Assembly: GCA_020249775.1 (NCBI GenBank)
Contig: JADCFA010000009.1
Span: forward strand, 1 to 64,000
Direction: 5' to 3'
Length of the DNA stretch: 64,000 nucleotides
Source: Roseomonas sp.
GTDB taxonomy: Bacteria > Pseudomonadota > Alphaproteobacteria > Acetobacterales > Acetobacteraceae
Of this stretch, positions 16,105 to 25,251 are shown piece by piece; position 1 is the stretch's first letter, and the number at the start of each line of letters is the position of its first letter. The translations under genes were made by a program, and so were the position numbers. The notes beneath the pieces are model-generated. The model made no database searches, was not told the DNA's origin, and saw only the letters and a list, made by a program, of their open reading frames with translations.

Positions 16105-19020
16105 GTGTTTTCCACGCGCTTCCTTCGCCACGCGGTTCTGTTTGCGGCACTTGCGCTGCTGATTGCGCAGATTGTGGCAACAACGCTTTTGGTAAACCGC
16201 GCCAAGGAAGCGCAGATTACGGCGGCGGTAGATTCACTCAACAAGATCGGGCGATCCACTGAAGCGGCGATCAACCGTTCCTTTGTTCAGGTTGACGCCA
16301 TGCTGGCTGGACTGCCGGCCGTGCTGGCGCCGTTTCAGCGCGATGGGCGTTTGGAAGTGTCCCAGGTCAATCGCGTATTGCGCGAATTGAACAATCAGAA
16401 CTTTACCTATCGCGATATTCTGTTGATTGGTGCGGATGGGCTGCCGGTTGCAACGGCCTTGCCGGTATCACGCCGCCGGCGGTTGCCCTTGCCGAGTGCG
16501 TCTTCCTTCGCCGAAGTCGCCGCGCGCGGCGGCAGTGTTTCGATCGGTGGGCCGGTATTGAATGCCAATACCGGCGAATGGACGTTGTTCTTTGCGCGCA
16601 ACATCGTCTTGCCGAGTTTGGGTCCGGTCATGGCGGTGGCGGAAGTGCCGGTGCCGGTTGTCCAAAGCATTTTGTCGGGCGCTGGGGAAAGCCTTGGGCT
16701 CAGGGTAACGCTTGAACGCGATGACGGGACCCTGCTTGCCTCTGTGCCGCATGACGAAACGCGGATTGGACAGAAGCTTGTTCCCCCCGCGGCGGCACTG
16801 CTGCGTGGGACCGCCACAGCACAGGAAATGAAAAGCCGCTTTACATCAGACCTAGTCTTCGTCGCGGTTCGCCCAACGCTTTATCCCGCACTGACGGTCG
16901 CCGTAACGCTTGAGGTGAATACTGCCTTGGGTAGTTGGTATGCGGATCGAGGCAGGGCCTTTCTCGTCTCGGGCGCACTTGGCCTCATGATTGTGCTTGT
17001 GGCTGGTGCCCTCATGGTCGGCTTGCGGCAACGCGAGCGCATTGAAGATGAACGCGCCACAGCGCGACGCACGCTTGAAAACGCGCTTGAATCCATGTCG
17101 GACGGCTTCGTGATGTTCGACCCGGATGACCGCCTGATCGCCTGCAACAGCCGCTACAAGGATTTTTACAAGATCAGCGCGCCCTTCATCGTGCCCGGCG
17201 CACTGTTCGATGATATCATGCGCGAAGGCGCGCTGCGGGGACAATATCCGCAAGCGCAGGGCGATATCGAGAAATTCGTCTCGGACAGCAAGGCATTTCA
17301 CCGCGGCAATCATCCACCGATGGAGCGGCTATTGCCCGATGGTCGCTGGGTGCTGATCACGGAACGCCGCACGCCGGATGGCGGGGTTGTTGGCATTCGG
17401 ACAGATATCACGCCGCTCAAGCGCGCCATGCAGGATTTGGCGACCGCACGCGATACGGCGCGCGCGGCGGGTGAGGCAAAAAGCCAATTCCTGGCGCGCA
17501 TGTCGCATGAATTGCGCACACCACTGAACGGCATTCTGGGCTTTTCCGAGTTACTGCTTGAGGATGACCGGCTGGATAATGAGCAGCGCGACAAGATCCG
17601 CAACCTGAATAATGCCGGCAAGCACCTGCTGGAATTGGTGAATGGGCTGCTTGATCTTTCCAAGATCGAATCCGGGCGCATGGAGTTTGCTTCACGCGCT
17701 TTCCAATTGCAGGAAGTCATTCAAAGCTGCGCCGCGCTTGTGGCGCCGGATGTCACGCGCAAGCGCTTGGAATTCACCTTGAACTTCGACCCGCGCTTGC
17801 CCAAGGCCGTGATGGGTGATCCGACAAGACTGCGTCAGGTCATTCTCAATCTCCTGTCCAATGCGGTGAAATTCACCCCATCCGGCGGTAGCATCTATTT
17901 TCATTCCAAGCGGAAGGGGCCGGAACGGCTCCGCATTGAAGTGCGGGATACGGGCCCTGGAATTTCGCCGGAAAACCAGCGGCTGATTTTCGAGGATTTC
18001 GTGCAAATCGCATCCATGACACAGAGCGAAGCGCTCGGCACCGGGCTCGGGCTTGCCATTACTTCACGCCTTGTCAAGCAGATGGGTGGGGAGATTGGTT
18101 GCCAGAGCAATGCCGGCGCCGGGTCTACCTTCTGGATCGAAATACCGCTAGTGGTCGCTGAAGTCGTGGAAAAAACGCAAGAAAAGCCACGCCAGGGCTT
18201 ATCAGGAGCGATCACCCAGCGAAGTCTGCGCATCCTTGTCGTGGATGACGTCAAGGTCAATCGCGATGTGGCCGGCGCGCTTTTGGCGAATATGGGCCAC
18301 GAGGTCAGTTTTGCAGGTGGCGGGGCTGAGGCGCTTGAGAAGCTGGCGGCAGATCAATTTGATCTCGTCTTGATGGATCTGCAGATGCCGCAAATGGACG
18401 GCTTTACGACTGCCCGCGCCATACGGGCCTTGCCTGCCCCTCTCGGTCAGGTGACGATTTTTGCGCTGACCGCTTCCGTCATGCCGGAACAAATTGCGGC
18501 CGCGCATGAGGCCGGCATGAATGGTCATATTGGCAAGCCCTTGAGCCGAGAGGCACTCGCCACGGCCCTTTCAGCTCTGCCGAATTCTACGCTCACTAGT
18601 GGCCGAATGGCGGGATCCGGCCTTGATAAGATTGAACTGCCGGATAGCGCTCCCGTGGATAGGCGCGTGCTGGAATTACTCAAGAGCGAATTGAAAGGTG
18701 CGGCCTCTGGGGTGGTCCGAGAATTCATGGTTGAAATGCAGACCATACGCGATCTGCTCATTGCTGAATTGGTCCAGGAATTTCCGCGTCCCGATGTAAT
18801 CGCGCAGCAAGCACATCGCCTTCTGGGGGCGGCGCGTACTCTTGGCGCGACGAAGCTTGCCCAGCAACTGAATCTGCTCCAGGATTTACAGCCGCGCGAC
18901 AGCAGTGTTTTCCATCCGCAAAGCGCTGAAGCGATCAGGCAGGTGATCTCGGAAACCGATATTGCCCTTGAACACCTTGAGACGTTTTTCCAGAAGGCGC
19001 TTATTGGTGAGACAGCTTGA
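16105..19020 (+). CDS. Membrane hybrid sensor kinase (periplasmic sensor-PAS-HisKA-HATPase-REC-HPt)
   Basis: The 971-residue protein has TM1 (about 9-30), a periplasmic Cache-like domain (31-282), TM2 (284-305), a PAS domain of the 'MSDGFVMFDPDDRL' type (about 320-440), HisKA with H468 in MSHELRTPLNG, HATPase_c (N585, DTGPGI 615-620, GTGLGL 645-650), a receiver (D758 in LMDLQMPQMDG, K811) and an HPt (H904 in AHRLLGAARTLG). It starts at GTG four bases after the TRAP-type binding protein, with only a weak ribosome site, implying coupled translation. The cognate terminal regulator is not adjacent. I infer that it reads the ligand state of the binding protein or the same carboxylate directly. Confidence 0.9.
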   Translation: MFSTRFLRHAVLFAALALLIAQIVATTLLVNRAKEAQITAAVDSLNKIGRSTEAAINRSFVQVDAMLAGLPAVLAPFQRDGRLEVSQVNRVLRELNNQNFTYRDILLIGADGLPVATALPVSRRRRLPLPSASSFAEVAARGGSVSIGGPVLNANTGEWTLFFARNIVLPSLGPVMAVAEVPVPVVQSILSGAGESLGLRVTLERDDGTLLASVPHDETRIGQKLVPPAAALLRGTATAQEMKSRFTSDLVFVAVRPTLYPALTVAVTLEVNTALGSWYADRGRAFLVSGALGLMIVLVAGALMVGLRQRERIEDERATARRTLENALESMSDGFVMFDPDDRLIACNSRYKDFYKISAPFIVPGALFDDIMREGALRGQYPQAQGDIEKFVSDSKAFHRGNHPPMERLLPDGRWVLITERRTPDGGVVGIRTDITPLKRAMQDLATARDTARAAGEAKSQFLARMSHELRTPLNGILGFSELLLEDDRLDNEQRDKIRNLNNAGKHLLELVNGLLDLSKIESGRMEFASRAFQLQEVIQSCAALVAPDVTRKRLEFTLNFDPRLPKAVMGDPTRLRQVILNLLSNAVKFTPSGGSIYFHSKRKGPERLRIEVRDTGPGISPENQRLIFEDFVQIASMTQSEALGTGLGLAITSRLVKQMGGEIGCQSNAGAGSTFWIEIPLVVAEVVEKTQEKPRQGLSGAITQRSLRILVVDDVKVNRDVAGALLANMGHEVSFAGGGAEALEKLAADQFDLVLMDLQMPQMDGFTTARAIRALPAPLGQVTIFALTASVMPEQIAAAHEAGMNGHIGKPLSREALATALSALPNSTLTSGRMAGSGLDKIELPDSAPVDRRVLELLKSELKGAASGVVREFMVEMQTIRDLLIAELVQEFPRPDVIAQQAHRLLGAARTLGATKLAQQLNLLQDLQPRDSSVFHPQSAEAIRQVISETDIALEHLETFFQKALIGETA

Positions 19021-19078
19021 TGTCTGGTTCACGGAGCCATTCGTCTGACGCAAGGAGAACGTCGTTAACCTAAGGAAA

Positions 19079-19106
19079 GGCGTAACCCGACGCTGCGGGT
19101 CACGCC
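19079..19106. terminator. Hairpin between convergent genes
   Basis: GGCGTAACCCG and CGGGTCACGCC form an 11-bp stem with one mismatch and a 6-nt loop between the convergent sensor kinase and binding-protein genes. No T-run follows, so its role as a terminator is only likely. Confidence 0.4.
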
Positions 19107-19116
19107 GCGCTTCGCC

Positions 19117-20700
19117 TCAGCCGCGCCGGATATTATAGAACAGCGCTACCCCTTGCAGCATCCCGCTCAGATCCGCGCGCATCGCGGTTGGTGAGAAGAA
19201 TTGCCCCAAAGGAATATAGGGCACCTGGTCAAAGCTCACGCGCTGCATCTGCCGGCCAATGGCCGCGCGCGCCGCATCATCGGGCGCGGCGAACCAGGCA
19301 TTACGCAGGGTTTCCAATTCCGGCACGGTTGGCCAGCCGAAAATCGCACTCCGCCCATGGCCACGGATGAGATTATTTGCTGCCGGGTTCACCTGCGCGC
19401 TGCCCGCTGTCCAGCTTACCATGAAGTTCCAGCCGCCCTGGTCAACCGGGTTCTGATTGAGAATGCGTGTAGTCACCGTGCCCCAGTCAGTCGCGACATA
19501 GTCAAGATTAATCCCGATACGGCGCAGATAATCCCCCGCCACCTCACTCATGGCATTGATCACGGGGAAATCCGTCGCCGCGAGAAGATTGATCTTCTCT
19601 CCACGATAGCCCGCTTCCTGCAAAGCGCGGCGCGTATCGGCAACACTGGTCGGGTTGCGGAAGGCATCCATCCCTTCATCGCTCGCCATGATGGAGCTTG
19701 GCACAAAGAAACCATAGGGCACGCGCCAAAGCGTTTCATCCGTACTACCCGCCGCGGTCATGAAATCACGCTGCACAATGCCGCGCAAAATGGCGCGCCG
19801 GATTGCGGGATTGTCCAGCGGTGGATTGAGGTGATTGGGCCTGAGGAAGCCGATTGACCCATTCGGATCCAGGATCTCAACCTTAAGGCCCCGCGCGCGG
19901 CGAAGCTGCGGCACCAGATCAATCGCTGGCAATTCCCACCAATCCACCTCGCCGCGTTGCAGGGCTGCGGAAGCGGTCGCGCCATCTGGAATTGTCAGCC
20001 ATTCCACGCGATCGAAATGCACCTGCTTGCCCCCGGCCATATAGGAAGCCGGTTCCTGGCGCGGCACGTAACTCTCATTCTTGGCATAGACATTACGGCT
20101 GCCAGGCAGGCGTTCACTCGCCACAAAGCGGAAGGGGCCGGACCCAATCATCTCCGGCACTGACTGCGAAGATGGCAAAGTCGCATGCCGTTCGGGCATC
20201 ATCACGCAAAGATGCGTGCCAACCTTGGCGAGCGCATCCGCAAGCAACGGAAAGGGCTGCTTCAGGCGAATCAGAATGGTGCGATCATCGGCCGCGCCAC
20301 ATTCATCCGTCACTGCCCAAAGCGCCTGGCCAAAGGCGTCACGCGTGGCCCAGCGGCGGATGGAGGCAGCGCAATCCTGCGCGCGCACCGGTTCCCCATC
20401 ATGAAAGCGCAAGCCTTCGCGCAAACGAATACGCCATTCGCGGCCTTCATTGCTGATGGTATGCCCTTCGGCCATTTGCGGGCGCGCGCGCAGTTCCGCA
20501 TCCCAGCCATAAAGCGTGTCATAGACCATCATCGCATGGTTGCGGCTGACGAAAGCGACCGAATGGATCGGATCCAGCAGCGTCAGATCTGCTTGCGGCA
20601 CAAAGCGCAGCACGCGCCGCCCCGGCTGACCTTGCGCTGCACCAAGGCGCGGCGCGGCCAAAGCCGCGGCCGAGGCCGCCAAAAGATTTCGACGGAGCAT
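19117..20700 (-). CDS. ABC-transporter substrate-binding protein, family 5
   Basis: The 527-residue periplasmic receptor has the signal peptide MLRRNLLAASAAALAAPRLG with a twin-arginine-like start. The true start at 20700 is fixed by GGGAGGG 8 nt upstream; the open frame extends to 21294 but only as shadow of the opposite-strand amidase. Landmarks are LRFVPQADLTLLDP, GLRFHDGEPVRAQDCAASI and a late PYIPLGQFF. It is clearly paralogous to the binding protein at 36197-37801 (same VLR-VP, TAF/VAF-V-R-HA and RPQM-EGH pattern). No permease genes are adjacent. It is divergent from an amidase gene 141 bp away, perhaps sharing control. Confidence 0.88.
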   Translation of the reverse strand: MLRRNLLAASAAALAAPRLGAAQGQPGRRVLRFVPQADLTLLDPIHSVAFVSRNHAMMVYDTLYGWDAELRARPQMAEGHTISNEGREWRIRLREGLRFHDGEPVRAQDCAASIRRWATRDAFGQALWAVTDECGAADDRTILIRLKQPFPLLADALAKVGTHLCVMMPERHATLPSSQSVPEMIGSGPFRFVASERLPGSRNVYAKNESYVPRQEPASYMAGGKQVHFDRVEWLTIPDGATASAALQRGEVDWWELPAIDLVPQLRRARGLKVEILDPNGSIGFLRPNHLNPPLDNPAIRRAILRGIVQRDFMTAAGSTDETLWRVPYGFFVPSSIMASDEGMDAFRNPTSVADTRRALQEAGYRGEKINLLAATDFPVINAMSEVAGDYLRRIGINLDYVATDWGTVTTRILNQNPVDQGGWNFMVSWTAGSAQVNPAANNLIRGHGRSAIFGWPTVPELETLRNAWFAAPDDAARAAIGRQMQRVSFDQVPYIPLGQFFSPTAMRADLSGMLQGVALFYNIRRG

Positions 20701-20841
20701 CTTTCTGTCCCTCCCCAGGGTTTGGAAAAAGGCTATGGCGCGCTGCCCTTCATCGTCAAGGCAGATCACCATTGCCCGAGACGCCGCCCCGTTGCAGTCT
20801 TCACCCATAGGCAAGCCAGCCTGAAAAGCGGAGGCAACGGC

Positions 20842-22260
20842 ATGAACCCGGATGATATCGGCTTTCTTGGTGTGCGCGATCTGACAGCGCTTTATCGCAG
20901 CCGCAAGCTTTCCCCGGTTGAGGTCGTCAAGGCCATATTCGCGCGCATCGAACGCATCGAACCGCGCGTGAATGCGATGATGCGGCTCACGCCCGAAATT
21001 GCTCTCGCCGCTGCGCAGCGTTCCGAAACCGTTTTCATGCAGCGCGAAAAACCACGCCTGCTGGAAGGCATTCCCTTCACCATCAAGGATTTGCAACACA
21101 CCAAGGGCGTTCAGACGGATTTCGCCAGCGCCGTCACGCAAGGCACCATTCCGGATGTGGATGCGCCTTGCGTCAGCCGGCTTTACGCCGCCGGCGGCAT
21201 GATGCTCGGCAAAACCACTTCCGCCGCCGAATGGGGCTGGAAAGGTGTCAGTGAGGCGCCGATTTCCGGCATCACCCATAACCCCTGGGGCCATGGGCTG
21301 AATGCCGGCGCGTCATCTTCTGGTGCTGGTGTCGGTGCGGCTTGCGGCTATGGCCCCCTGCATCAGGGCGGCGATGGCGCAGGGTCCATCCGCATGCCGG
21401 CGCATTTTTCGGGCGTTTATGGCTTCAAGGCAACCCATGGCCGTGTCGCAAGCTGGCCCATGTCCAACAACGAACTCGCAACCCATATCGGCCCACTCAC
21501 GCGCAGCGTGGAAGACGCCGCGCTGATGACAGAAGCCATGGCCGGCCCGCATCCTTGGGATTACACATCACTGGAAGCACCGCCGCAGCATTACGCCGGG
21601 CAATTGAAGGCGGCTTCCATGCGCGGCAAGCGCATCGCCTATTCGCCCGATCTTGGCCATGCGCGCGTGGACCCTGAAGTGGCCGAAGCCGTCGCCCGCG
21701 CCATCCGCGCCTTTGAAGAAATGGGCGCCATCATCGAAGAAGTCTCACCCCCCTGGGGAAAGCTGGGGCCAGAGCTGATCCGCTTCTTCTGGCCCGCGGT
21801 TTACGCAGGCCGCGCCGAATATCTGCCGCAATACGCGAACCGCATGGATCCCGGCTTTGTCGCCATGCTGCGCGCCAACGCCAATGTCACCACGGCGCAA
21901 TTCATGCAAATGCGCACGCGGCGCTTTGATTACGTGCAGCAGATTCATGACTTCATGGAAGGCTATGATTTCCTGCTGACACCTTCCGTCAGCGTCGCTG
22001 CCTTTCCCGCCAATCGCCTGCAACCGCCGCATTGGCCGCAGCATGATTGGGATTGGCTGATGTGGGCGGAATTCTCCTACCCCTTCAACTGGTCCGGCAG
22101 CCCCGCCGCCAGCCTGCCCTGCGGCTTCACCCCGGCGGGGCTCCCCGTTGGCCTGCAAATCATTGGCCGCCGCTTTGATGATCTTGGCGTGCTGCAAGCC
22201 AGCGCCGCCTTCGAAGAAGCCCGCCCCTGGGCGCATCTTCGCCCGCCACTCGCGCAATAG
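20842..22260 (+). CDS. Amidase-signature family hydrolase
   Basis: The 472-residue enzyme has the Ser-cisSer-Lys triad fold. K82 lies in GIPFTIKDLQHTKG, the Ser-rich loop GASSSGAGVG covers residues 156-165, and the nucleophile is probably S182 in GAGSIRMPAHFSGVYGFK. Members hydrolyse amide bonds in very varied substrates; this sequence is nearest to generic AtzF/GatA-like amidases, without the GatB/C context of a tRNA amidotransferase. The ATG at 20842 follows GGAGG; the open frame further upstream overlaps the divergent binding-protein gene and is not coding. Substrate unknown; a nitrogen-scavenging role is inferred. Confidence 0.85.
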   Translation: MNPDDIGFLGVRDLTALYRSRKLSPVEVVKAIFARIERIEPRVNAMMRLTPEIALAAAQRSETVFMQREKPRLLEGIPFTIKDLQHTKGVQTDFASAVTQGTIPDVDAPCVSRLYAAGGMMLGKTTSAAEWGWKGVSEAPISGITHNPWGHGLNAGASSSGAGVGAACGYGPLHQGGDGAGSIRMPAHFSGVYGFKATHGRVASWPMSNNELATHIGPLTRSVEDAALMTEAMAGPHPWDYTSLEAPPQHYAGQLKAASMRGKRIAYSPDLGHARVDPEVAEAVARAIRAFEEMGAIIEEVSPPWGKLGPELIRFFWPAVYAGRAEYLPQYANRMDPGFVAMLRANANVTTAQFMQMRTRRFDYVQQIHDFMEGYDFLLTPSVSVAAFPANRLQPPHWPQHDWDWLMWAEFSYPFNWSGSPAASLPCGFTPAGLPVGLQIIGRRFDDLGVLQASAAFEEARPWAHLRPPLAQ

Positions 22261-22321
22261 CGGGCCTCACTGACGCGGCCACGGTAAAGCCTTCCCGGGA
22301 CCGATCTGCTACATAACCACT

Positions 22322-22840
22322 ATGGCGTCGCGCGCGATTCGCATCCTCGGGCTTGATCCCGGCCTTCAGCATACCGGCTGGGGGCTGATTGAAACCGATG
22401 GCTATCGCCTGCGCTTCATCGCCGAAGGCGTTGTCTCCACCTCCGCCCGCGATGCCTTGGGCGACCGCCTTTTAATCCTGCATCACGGCCTGGCCGAGAC
22501 CTTCGCCTCACTCCAACCCGACGAAGCGGCAGTGGAAAACACCTATGTCGCGCGCAACCCGGAAAGCGCGCTCAAGCTCGGCCAGGCGCGCGGCGTGGTC
22601 ATGCTCGCACCACGCCTGGCCGGCCTGCCCGTCGCGGAATATGGCGCCATGGAAGTCAAACGCGCCGTGGTCGGCAATGGCCACGCCGCCAAGGAACAAG
22701 TGCAGGCCATGGTGCGCCACCTGCTCCCCGGCGCCGCCTTCCGCCGGGCAGACGCCGCAGACGCACTCGCCATCGCCATCTGCCACGCGCATCACCGCCA
22801 AACCCGCGCGAACCTAGCCAAAGGCTACGCCACAGCATGA
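22322..22840 (+). CDS. ruvC: Holliday-junction resolvase RuvC
   Basis: The 172-residue endonuclease resolves four-way DNA junctions together with RuvAB. D12 in ILGLDPGLQHTGWG, a Glu in AVENTYVARNPESALKLGQARG, and the DAADALAIAICH acidic residues form the RNase-H-like metal site. Length is normal. No strong ribosome site precedes the ATG. The last codons overlap the ruvA start (ATGA). Third-position bases are strongly C/A, as in ruvA and unlike ruvB downstream. Confidence 0.96.
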   Translation: MASRAIRILGLDPGLQHTGWGLIETDGYRLRFIAEGVVSTSARDALGDRLLILHHGLAETFASLQPDEAAVENTYVARNPESALKLGQARGVVMLAPRLAGLPVAEYGAMEVKRAVVGNGHAAKEQVQAMVRHLLPGAAFRRADAADALAIAICHAHHRQTRANLAKGYATA

Positions 22841-23454
22841 TCGGCAAACTCACCGGCCGGCTGGATAGCACCCATGAAGGCGGCTGCATCCTGGACGTCA
22901 ACGGCGTCGGCTACCTGCTCTCCTGCTCACGCAAAACCCTCGATGCCCTTTCCGCCCGCGAAGCCCCACACCGCGTGCTGGTGGAAACACACCTCCGGCA
23001 AGACGCCATCACCCTATTCGGCTTCGCCGACGCCCAGGAACGCGAAGCCTTCCTCGCCCTGATCGAAGTGAAAACCGTCGGCCCACAAAAAGCCCTACTC
23101 GTCCTCTCGGGCCTCACCCCCGCGGAACTCGCCCGCGCCATTGCCGCCAAGGAACGCAAACGCCTCGGCGCCGTAAAGGGCCTGGGTGCGGCCACCGCCA
23201 ACCGCATCGTAGACGAACCCGCCATGCAAAAATGGGCGGTCGGACGCATCACGCCAAGCGAAGACGGCGAAGGCGCCATCATCACCCCACCCGACGCCAA
23301 TAGCATGGAAGCAGACGCCATCTCCGCCCTCGTGAACCTCGGCCTGAAACGCCCGGAAGCCACCACCGCCATCACCCGCGCAGCCAAACGCCTCGGCCCA
23401 GACGCCAGCCTCAACGACCTCATCCGAGACGGGCTGAAGGAGATGGCGCGGTGA
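22837..23454 (+). CDS. ruvA: Holliday-junction DNA-binding subunit RuvA
   Basis: The 205-residue protein binds the junction as a tetramer and loads RuvB. The OB-fold domain starts [20 protein letters not shown]; two helix-hairpin-helix units follow ([31 protein letters not shown]), and the C-terminal domain (from about residue 155) contacts RuvB. The start overlaps ruvC by 4 nt. Codon choice is markedly C/A-ending (acc, gcc, gaa, aaa, cca), while ruvB, the next gene on the same strand, is G/T-ending. Confidence 0.95.
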   Translation: MIGKLTGRLDSTHEGGCILDVNGVGYLLSCSRKTLDALSAREAPHRVLVETHLRQDAITLFGFADAQEREAFLALIEVKTVGPQKALLVLSGLTPAELARAIAAKERKRLGAVKGLGAATANRIVDEPAMQKWAVGRITPSEDGEGAIITPPDANSMEADAISALVNLGLKRPEATTAITRAAKRLGPDASLNDLIRDGLKEMAR

Positions 23455-23471
23455 TGGGGGGGGGGAAGCCT

Positions 23472-23671
23472 CGGGGGGCTCTGCCCCCCGAACCCCCCGC
23501 CAGGAGGAATGCATCCTCCTGGACCTCCATCATGGGGGCTTGTGGGGAGAGGGGCTCAGGGGGCGCGTGGGGCAAGCGGGCGCGCTGTGCCCCTCTCCCC
23601 ACAAGCCCCCGTATTGGCGGGGTCCGGGGAGACACTGTCTCCCCGGCGGGGGTTCGGGGGCAGCGCCCCCG
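23472..23671. repeat. Cluster of five GC-rich palindromes between ruvA and ruvB
   Basis: Perfect inverted repeats follow one another. 23472-23490: 8-bp arms. 23500-23522: 9-bp arms around ATGCA. 23534-23555 with 23589-23610: 22-bp arms, 33-nt loop. 23624-23646: 11-bp arms, 1-nt loop. 23655-23671: 7-bp arms. Open frames here in several phases are by-products of the repeat. The arrangement is like the composite palindromic (BIME/REP-like) elements of GC-rich alphaproteobacteria. It interrupts an otherwise tight ruvCAB operon and could attenuate or stabilise mRNA. Confidence 0.9.
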
Positions 23672-23686
23672 CGGAGCCACCCCCCC

Positions 23687-24727
23687 ATGACTGACACCGA
23701 TCGTCTTTCCAGTCCCGCCCGGCTTGAGGAGGATGGCGCTGAGGTTTCGCTTCGGCCGCAGACTTTGGATGATTTTACGGGGCAGCGTGGTTTGCGGGAG
23801 AATTTGCGCGTTTTTATTGGCGCGGCGCGGGCGCGGGCTGAGGCGATGGATCATGTTTTGTTTCATGGCCCGCCAGGTCTTGGGAAGACGACTTTGGCGC
23901 AGATTGTGGCGCGTGAATTGGGCGTTGGGTTTCGCGCGACTTCGGGCCCTGTTTTGCAGCGTGCGGGTGATTTGGCCGCGATACTCACGAATTTGCAGCC
24001 GCGTGATGTCTTGTTCGTGGATGAGATCCATCGTTTGCAGCCAGCGATCGAGGAAACGCTTTATCCCGCGATGGAGGATTTCCAGCTTGATCTGATCATT
24101 GGTGAAGGCCCGGCGGCGCGCACGGTGCGGATTGACTTGCCGCCTTTCACGCTGATTGGGGCGACGACCAGGGCGGGGTTGCTGGCGACACCTTTGCGGG
24201 ATCGCTTCGGCATTCCCTTGCGTTTGGTGCTTTATACGCCTGAGGAATTGCTGGGTATTGTGACGCGCGGCGCGCGCAAGCTGGGGTTTGACTTGTCCGA
24301 GGATGGCGCGCGGGAGATCGCGAGCCGTTCGCGCGGCACGCCGCGTATTGCGGGGCGGTTGCTACGGCGGGTGCGTGATTTCGCGCTGATGGAAGAAAAG
24401 GTTGCGGATCGCGCCATGGCTGATGCGGCGCTAAGGCGGCTCGAGGTTGATGCGCTCGGTTTGGATGCGATGGACCGGCGGTATTTGGCGCGCATTGCGG
24501 AGCATCATAATGGCGGCCCGGTCGGGATTGAGACGCTGGCCGCGGCGCTGGCAGAAAGCCGGGATACTTTGGAGGAGGTTGTGGAGCCTTTCCTGATTCA
24601 GGAGGGGCTTGTGTTGCGCACGCCGCGCGGGCGGGTGCTGGGGGATCGCGGCTGGCGGCATTTGGGCTTAAGCCCACCGGCCGGGGTGCAGCCATTGTTG
24701 GATTTGCTCGGGGATCAGGAAGCGTGA
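23687..24727 (+). CDS. ruvB: Holliday-junction branch-migration ATPase RuvB
   Basis: The 346-residue AAA+ motor drives branch migration with RuvA. Walker A is GPPGLGKTT, Walker [11 protein letters not shown], and sensor 1 [10 protein letters not shown]; the C-terminal winged-helix domain ends with [18 protein letters not shown] chose the ATG at 23687, which begins the family-typical [10 protein letters not shown] leader; the longer frame reads through the palindrome cluster. Its stop overlaps the ybgC GTG start. Codons are strongly G/T-ending, unlike ruvC and ruvA. Confidence 0.96.
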   Translation: MTDTDRLSSPARLEEDGAEVSLRPQTLDDFTGQRGLRENLRVFIGAARARAEAMDHVLFHGPPGLGKTTLAQIVARELGVGFRATSGPVLQRAGDLAAILTNLQPRDVLFVDEIHRLQPAIEETLYPAMEDFQLDLIIGEGPAARTVRIDLPPFTLIGATTRAGLLATPLRDRFGIPLRLVLYTPEELLGIVTRGARKLGFDLSEDGAREIASRSRGTPRIAGRLLRRVRDFALMEEKVADRAMADAALRRLEVDALGLDAMDRRYLARIAEHHNGGPVGIETLAAALAESRDTLEEVVEPFLIQEGLVLRTPRGRVLGDRGWRHLGLSPPAGVQPLLDLLGDQEA

Positions 24728-25152
24728 GCGCGCCGCATCTCTGGCCGATCCGCGTTTACTTTGAGGATACGGATGCGGGCGGTGTCGCCTATCACGCGCG
24801 CTATCTGCATTGGGCGGAGCGGGCGCGGACGGAAGCCTTGCGCGCCATGGGTTTGCCGCATCAGGAGATGATCGCGCGGCATGGTGTCTTCCTCGTGGTG
24901 CGGCGGCTGGAAGTGGAGTATTTCAAACCGGCGCGACTCGACGAATCGGTGGTGGTGGAAACGCATATTCGCCGTGTGACGGGCGTGCAGGTGTGGCTGA
25001 CCCAAGTGGTGCGGCGTGAAGCGGAAGCCGAAGCGCTGGCAGTGCTGGAAGTGCGGCTTGCCTCGGTCGGGCAGGAGGGCACCAAGCCCGTACCCCTGCC
25101 GGAACCCTGGCGTTCGGCGCTGCGCGCGGTGGCGGATGCGGCGCCGGGGTGA
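24724..25152 (+). CDS. ybgC: Tol-Pal-associated acyl-CoA thioesterase YbgC
   Basis: The 142-residue hot-dog-fold thioesterase has the catalytic [20 protein letters not shown] motif with its Asp at residue 15-17. It hydrolyses short or phospholipid-related acyl-CoA/ACP thioesters at the inner membrane. It starts at GTG overlapping the ruvB stop and lies 99 bp upstream of tolQ, the standard order for the tol-pal operon. Confidence 0.93.
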   Translation: MSAPHLWPIRVYFEDTDAGGVAYHARYLHWAERARTEALRAMGLPHQEMIARHGVFLVVRRLEVEYFKPARLDESVVVETHIRRVTGVQVWLTQVVRREAEAEALAVLEVRLASVGQEGTKPVPLPEPWRSALRAVADAAPG

Positions 25153-25251
25153 ACAAGTTTCTGCCGGGAAAAGGCCGCTTTTCCCTGGCTTTCTGTTTCA
25201 GGTGGCCTTGGCCGCCGGCAATCGTCCTGTTTAGGGCGAAGGAGATGTGGC

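Noticed and set aside
20185-20841. A long in-frame extension upstream of the amidase at 20842
   Set aside because: It lies antisense to the divergent binding-protein gene, and amidase similarity and the GGAGG site begin only at 20842.
23451-23690. Overlapping open frames of 60-80 codons, and a longer RuvB frame from 23540
   Set aside because: They are produced by the GC-rich palindromes; residues are Gly/Pro/Arg repeats without family resemblance, and RuvB proper begins at 23687.
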